In this document: piece after piece, positions 60,906-64,000 of the stretch
How positions within the stretch are numbered: the stretch's first letter is position 1
How the letters are laid out: the number at the start of each line of letters is the position of its first letter
NCBI RefSeq assembly: GCF_940670765.1
Contig: NZ_CALNVW010000037.1
Location: forward strand, 171,911-235,910
From: Streptomyces sp. A 4/2
GTDB taxonomy: Bacteria > Actinomycetota > Actinomycetes > Streptomycetales > Streptomycetaceae
Length of the DNA: 64,000 nt
Direction of reading: 5' to 3'
The notes under the pieces: generated by a model
Told to the model about the DNA's origin: nothing
Databases searched by the model: none
What the model saw: the letters and a program-made list of their open reading frames with translations, nothing else
Made by a program: the position numbers and the translations under genes

Positions 60906-60953
60906 TTTCCGGGCCGGGCCGGACCCCCGCGGGCCCGGCCCGGGCGGGAGGTC

Positions 60954-61235
60954 CTACGCGTCCAGGCCGATGGCGAAGGCCGCTTCCAGGTCGTGCTGCG
61001 AGTACGTACGGAACGCCACATGCGTGTCCGTGGCCTCGACACCGGGGATCTTGCTGATCCGGCCGGGGATGATGTCCGCGAGATCGTCGTGCCGGGCCAC
61101 CCGCACCAGCGCGATCAGATCGTACGTACCGGTGACGGAGTAGACCTCGCTGACGCTCTCCAGGGCGGCGAGCGATTCGGCGATCTCGGGGATCCGGTCC
61201 ACGCTGGTCTTGATGAGCACGATCGCGGTGATCAC
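60954..61235 (-). CDS. Stand-alone Lrp/AsnC ligand-binding domain
   Basis: 93 residues: only the RAM effector domain of Lrp/AsnC regulators (VITAIVLIKTSVDRIPEIAE, VSEVYSVTGTYDLIALVRVA, LADIIPGRISKIPGVEATDT). The N-terminal HTH is absent, so it cannot bind DNA alone. It may sense amino acids or form mixed oligomers with full-length Lrp proteins. The GTG at 61235 overlaps the stop of the rhomboid gene as GTGA, implying joint translation. Confidence 0.92.
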   Translation of the reverse strand: MITAIVLIKTSVDRIPEIAESLAALESVSEVYSVTGTYDLIALVRVARHDDLADIIPGRISKIPGVEATDTHVAFRTYSQHDLEAAFAIGLDA

Positions 61236-61945
61236 GGCTTGCTTTCTCCCTCGGTGGCCGTCGCTGGGAGTTTCACTCTAGTCGTACGCCAGTACCGCGC
61301 CGCGGCGTAGGCGAAGCCCAGCGAGAACCCGGCGAGGTGTGCCGTGTAGGCGACACCGGGGCCGGTGCCGGTCTGCTGCCGGGCCGCCAGCCACTGGAGC
61401 ACGAACCAGAAGACCAGCACGATCCAGGCGGGGAAGCGCAGCGGCAGGAACAGCAGGAACGGGAAGATGCTGGTGACCCGGGCCTTCGGGAAGAGACTCA
61501 GGAACGCCCCGAGCACCGCCGAGATCGCACCCGATGCGCCCACCAGGGTCTGGTCGGACCCGGAGTGGGTGAGCGCGTAGGCCGACAGGGCGAGGTAGCC
61601 GCTCACGAGGTAGAAGACGGCGAAGTGCAGCCGCCCCATGCGTTCCTCGGCCATCGCCCCGAAGACGTAGAGGAACAGCATGTTCCCGAGCAGGTGCAGC
61701 CAGTTCGCGTGGACGAACAGCGCGGTGAACGGTGTGAGCAGCGCTCCCGGTGTGCCGCTCATCAGTTCGGTGGGGACGACGCCCCAGCGTTCGAAGTAGG
61801 CGCTCTGGGCGGCGAGCAGGTTGTCGCCGGTGCCGTACGTCGGGTCGAACCCGGAGACGGGGCTGATGAGGAAGACGACGCAGCAGACGCCGATCAGGCC
61901 GTACGTCACCACCGGACCCTTGGGCGCGTCCCACTGCTTGAGCAT
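61232..61945 (-). CDS. Rhomboid-family intramembrane serine protease
   Basis: 237 residues with about six membrane helices. HANWLHLLGNMLFLYVFG is the conserved WR-like/His-Asn loop and TM2; the catalytic Ser is in LVGASGAISAVLGAFLSLFP and the catalytic His in YTAHLAGFSLGFAYA. Rhomboids cut membrane proteins within the bilayer; substrates in Streptomyces are unknown. The ATG at 61945 (MLKQWDAPKGPVVTYGLIG) was chosen as the start closest to the first membrane helix. It is translationally coupled to the AsnC-domain gene. Confidence 0.93.
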   Translation of the reverse strand: MLKQWDAPKGPVVTYGLIGVCCVVFLISPVSGFDPTYGTGDNLLAAQSAYFERWGVVPTELMSGTPGALLTPFTALFVHANWLHLLGNMLFLYVFGAMAEERMGRLHFAVFYLVSGYLALSAYALTHSGSDQTLVGASGAISAVLGAFLSLFPKARVTSIFPFLLFLPLRFPAWIVLVFWFVLQWLAARQQTGTGPGVAYTAHLAGFSLGFAYAAARYWRTTRVKLPATATEGESKP

Positions 61946-62116
61946 GCACAGAGCATGGCTTAACGGGACCGAATCGGGCAGACCGCCTCGCCGGACTCCG
62001 TACCGTCCACAGGCCTCCCCCCTGGGTACCCGCGAGGCCGTAGGGTTACGGGGAGTACATCCGCAGTTCGATGGCGCACCGCGACCGACGCACGACGAAC
62101 GAAGAGGACGGCACGT

Positions 62117-62359
62117 ATGACGACGGTTCCCATGCCGACCGCCGATACCCGGTGGCGCTGCACACTCTGCGGCAATCTCACCCGTTTCGATGTGACCCGC
62201 TCGTCGAAGGTTGTCGAGTACATGCATCTGGACCTGGCCGGTGAGCCCAAGGTCGAGGAACGCGAGGTGGTCAGTGAGACCATCGAGTCGGTGCGGTGCC
62301 GCTGGTGCAACGCGGTGGACCAGATCGAGCTGGTGGACAGGCCGGGTGGCGGCTCCTGA
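62117..62359 (+). CDS. Small zinc-ribbon-like protein
   Basis: 80 residues. Two CxxC pairs (RWRCTLCGNLTRFDVTRSS and VRCRWCNAV) at about 15-18 and 60-63 form a putative zinc ribbon. The rest is acidic. The ATG at 62117 has GAGGACGGCACGT upstream (GAGGA). It lies 35 bp before the NYN-domain gene, so they may be co-transcribed. Function unknown. Confidence 0.82.
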   Translation: MTTVPMPTADTRWRCTLCGNLTRFDVTRSSKVVEYMHLDLAGEPKVEEREVVSETIESVRCRWCNAVDQIELVDRPGGGS

Positions 62360-62394
62360 GGGAGCCCGCTGAAGAGTGAACAGTGGGGTGACGG

Positions 62395-63759
62395 ATGGTG
62401 GAGGAGCCTGCGGGCGGTGCGGAGCCGGCCGACGCGGCCGGTGACGTGGCCGAGGCGCTCGACCGCCCGTTGCCGGAAGGGGTGCGGCGCCGGGTCGTCG
62501 CACTCGTTTCCGACGCCTTCGGAGAGCTGACCGTCGTCGAACTTCCGTCGCAGCTGCGGCAGTACGCCCGGTTCACCCCCACCCGGCGTGCCAAGTTCGC
62601 GGGCAACGCGATGGCGGCGGCCCTGGAGGGCGACCCGCTGTTCCGGCAGCGCATCGGCGAGCGGCTCAAGGCGTCCCAGCCGGAGCTCGCCGATGCACTC
62701 GAAGCGGGCTCGCCGCCGGCCGCGGCCGATCCTGTCGATGTGGCCGCCGCGGCGTACGTGCTGCGCCCCGCGGGCTGGGTGAAGCTGGTCGCCGCGGCAG
62801 GCGAGGAGGCGCAGCGCGCCGACGCCGAGCGGGCGGACGAGGCGGCTCAGCGCGAGCTGGAGCAGCTGCGCGAGGAGCTCGCCGAGGCGAGGGCGCAGAC
62901 CCGGACCGAGAACGAGCGGCTGCGCGCGGAACTGGACGCGGCCCGCAAGGATGCCGAATCGCTTCAGCGCAAACTGCGCAGCGCCCAGAGCGATGTGAAG
63001 CGGGGTGAGGCGGCGCTGCGCCGCACCGGTTCCGAGATCGACACCATCAAGTCCGAGGCGGCGGCCAGGGTCGCCGCGGCGGAGAGCGAGTCGCGGCGGC
63101 TGAAGGCGCGGCTCGGTGAGGCGGAGGCCTCCGTGGAGGCCGGCCGTCGTGCCGTACGCGAAGGGCGCTCCGTCGAGGACATGCGGCTCCGGCTGCTCCT
63201 CGACACGGTGCTGGACGCGGCCCAGGGGCTGCGGCGCGAACTGGCCCTGCCGCCGTCCACGTTGCGCCCCGCCGACTCCGTCGACGCGGTGGAGCCGGGC
63301 AGGCTCTCGCCCAAGGACATCGCGGCCAGGGCGCTCTCGGACACCGACCCGGCCCTGCTCGACCAACTGCTCTCGCTGCCGCAGGCGCACCTGGTGGTGG
63401 ACGGCTACAACGTCACCAAGACCGGCTACCCGCAGCTGCCGCTGGAGAAGCAGCGGCTGCGCCTCCTCGGCGGCCTGTCCATGCTCGCCGCGCAGACGGG
63501 CGCCGAGATGACCTGTGTCTTCGACGGGGCGGAGCTGGCGGCGCCGGTGCTGCTCGCGCCGCCGCGCGGGGTGCGGGTGCTGTTCAGCAAGCCGGGAGTG
63601 ACCGCCGACGAGGTGATCCGCCAGCTGGTCCGGGCGGAGCCTTCGGGCCGCCCCGTGGTGGTCGTTTCGACCGACCGTGAGGTGGCCGACGGGGTGGCCA
63701 GGGCGGGCGCCAGGCCCGTGGCGTCCGTCATGTTGCTGAAGCGGCTTTCGCGCGTCTAG
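62395..63759 (+). CDS. NYN-domain (YacP/Rae1-like) putative ribonuclease with coiled coil
   Basis: 454 residues. An N-terminal helical region (LRQYARFTPTRRAKFAGNAM) is followed by a long coiled coil at about 135-245 (ELEQLREELAEARAQTRTEN, ELDAARKDAESLQRKLRSAQ). The C-terminal NYN/PIN-like domain (about 330-450) has LVVDGYNVTKTGYPQLPLEK, TCVFDGAELAAPVL and VVVSTDREVADGVA, the acidic-residue pattern of YacP/Rae1 nucleases. It may cleave RNA at the ribosome, but this is inferred. The ATG at 62395 follows GGGGTGACG. Confidence 0.9.
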   Translation: MVEEPAGGAEPADAAGDVAEALDRPLPEGVRRRVVALVSDAFGELTVVELPSQLRQYARFTPTRRAKFAGNAMAAALEGDPLFRQRIGERLKASQPELADALEAGSPPAAADPVDVAAAAYVLRPAGWVKLVAAAGEEAQRADAERADEAAQRELEQLREELAEARAQTRTENERLRAELDAARKDAESLQRKLRSAQSDVKRGEAALRRTGSEIDTIKSEAAARVAAAESESRRLKARLGEAEASVEAGRRAVREGRSVEDMRLRLLLDTVLDAAQGLRRELALPPSTLRPADSVDAVEPGRLSPKDIAARALSDTDPALLDQLLSLPQAHLVVDGYNVTKTGYPQLPLEKQRLRLLGGLSMLAAQTGAEMTCVFDGAELAAPVLLAPPRGVRVLFSKPGVTADEVIRQLVRAEPSGRPVVVVSTDREVADGVARAGARPVASVMLLKRLSRV

Positions 63760-64000
63760 TAACTCCTGTGCGGCATGCCCCACTTCGGGGTGCCTGATGG
63801 TCTGCGCACCGTCAAGTGACCGCTACTGTGCGTGCGGTGTATGTAAAGAATGCAGTCGATGACCGAGATTTTCGGCATCGGGATTTGAACTGATCACAAG
63901 AGGGTCACTATGGTCGGCCATCGAACCTTCGCGCGGTTGATCACTCATTCGGGGTGGCAGCGGAGGAACCGCCGAGGAGCACGTGAGTTGACCTGCGTGC
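63760..64000. promoter_or_regulatory. Possible start of a ydaO-type (c-di-AMP) leader
   Basis: The last 240 bp contain no complete gene. From about 63938 the sequence reads GTTGATCACTC, ATTCG, GGGTGGCAGCGGAGGAACC: a small hairpin followed by the AGCGGRGGAMCC block that I associate with the beginning of ydaO/yuaA riboswitches, which in Streptomyces precede cell-wall hydrolase genes. The rest of the element and any gene lie beyond the edge. An ATG at 63910 with AAGAGGG upstream opens a frame to the edge, but it would overlap this structure. Confidence 0.4.

Noticed and set aside
63910..64000. ATG with AAGAGGG upstream, open to the window edge
   Set aside because: The Arg-rich product has no similarity I recognise and overlaps a likely structured leader; it cannot be judged without more sequence.

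Overview
This is a 64 kb piece of a Streptomyces chromosome, or that of a very close relative. The DNA is strongly GC-rich, with G/C in third codon positions. GTG starts are common, and one gene appears to start at TTG and another at CTG. The gene set includes a glnA promoter with a GlnR-type operator, PspA with PspAA, the three-haem-subunit qcrCAB and cta genes of an actinobacterial cytochrome bcc-aa3 chain, and an actinobacterial adenosine kinase. The order (glnA, lipA/lipB, aceE, sucB-type E2 and lpd, pepA, cob genes, nadA, cta/qcr, trpD) matches what I remember of the Streptomyces core chromosome. I could not check that by alignment. I see no IS element, prophage, CRISPR array, rRNA or tRNA.

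Layout. 1-3.3 kb: the start of a leftward gene, a Fpg/Nei DNA glycosylase, a SnoaL-like protein, then a decayed stretch with a broken regulator fragment and one orphan membrane-anchored protein. 3.3-9 kb: glnA under a four-box GlnR operator, an RDD protein, a DUF4191 membrane protein and lipA-lipB for lipoate. 9-16.5 kb: an HTH/TPR regulator, a flavin amine-oxidase-type protein, a TIGR01777 epimerase, an acetyltransferase, a DUF4240 protein, an SDR without the usual catalytic Tyr, and a WYL regulator. 16.5-25.2 kb: aceE (E1), a GntR regulator, the E2 and E3 genes of the 2-oxoacid dehydrogenases, and leucyl aminopeptidase. 25.3-32.5 kb: cobS, cobT and a metallo-beta-lactamase-like/CobU fusion, with two membrane genes and an MprF-like protein between cobS and cobT. 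32.5-38.6 kb: an HtrA-like lipoprotein protease, a methyltransferase overlapping a DUF3043 gene, pspA-pspAA, and a two-component pair. 38.8-48.3 kb: an RND transporter, nadA, an IscA/ErpA-type protein, adenosine kinase and a NifS-TusA fusion. 48.6-57.8 kb: the respiratory block ctaCDF, an L,D-transpeptidase, a receiver-like protein, ctaE and qcrCAB. 58-64 kb: trpD, a SAM-IV-type riboswitch ahead of a class V aminotransferase, a stand-alone AsnC ligand domain coupled to a rhomboid protease, a zinc-ribbon protein and a NYN-domain protein. The right edge holds what may be the start of a c-di-AMP (ydaO) leader.

How the parts connect. Many genes serve cofactors and the enzymes that use them: lipoate (lipA, lipB) for E2, FeS and sulfur transfer (NifS-TusA, IscA-type, SAM-controlled aminotransferase) for LipA, NadA and QcrA, plus cobalamin and NAD synthesis. 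Carbon from the E1/E2/E3 enzymes feeds the bcc-aa3 respiratory chain. A second group (PspA, HtrA, rhomboids, MprF-like, L,D-transpeptidase, two-component system) concerns the cell envelope. I found no single new multigene system. The best leads are regulatory or architectural: the riboswitch, several operator-like palindromes, a codon-usage anomaly inside ctaD, the PhnP-like/CobU fusion, a CTGA overlap start and the rhomboid-like/MprF pair.
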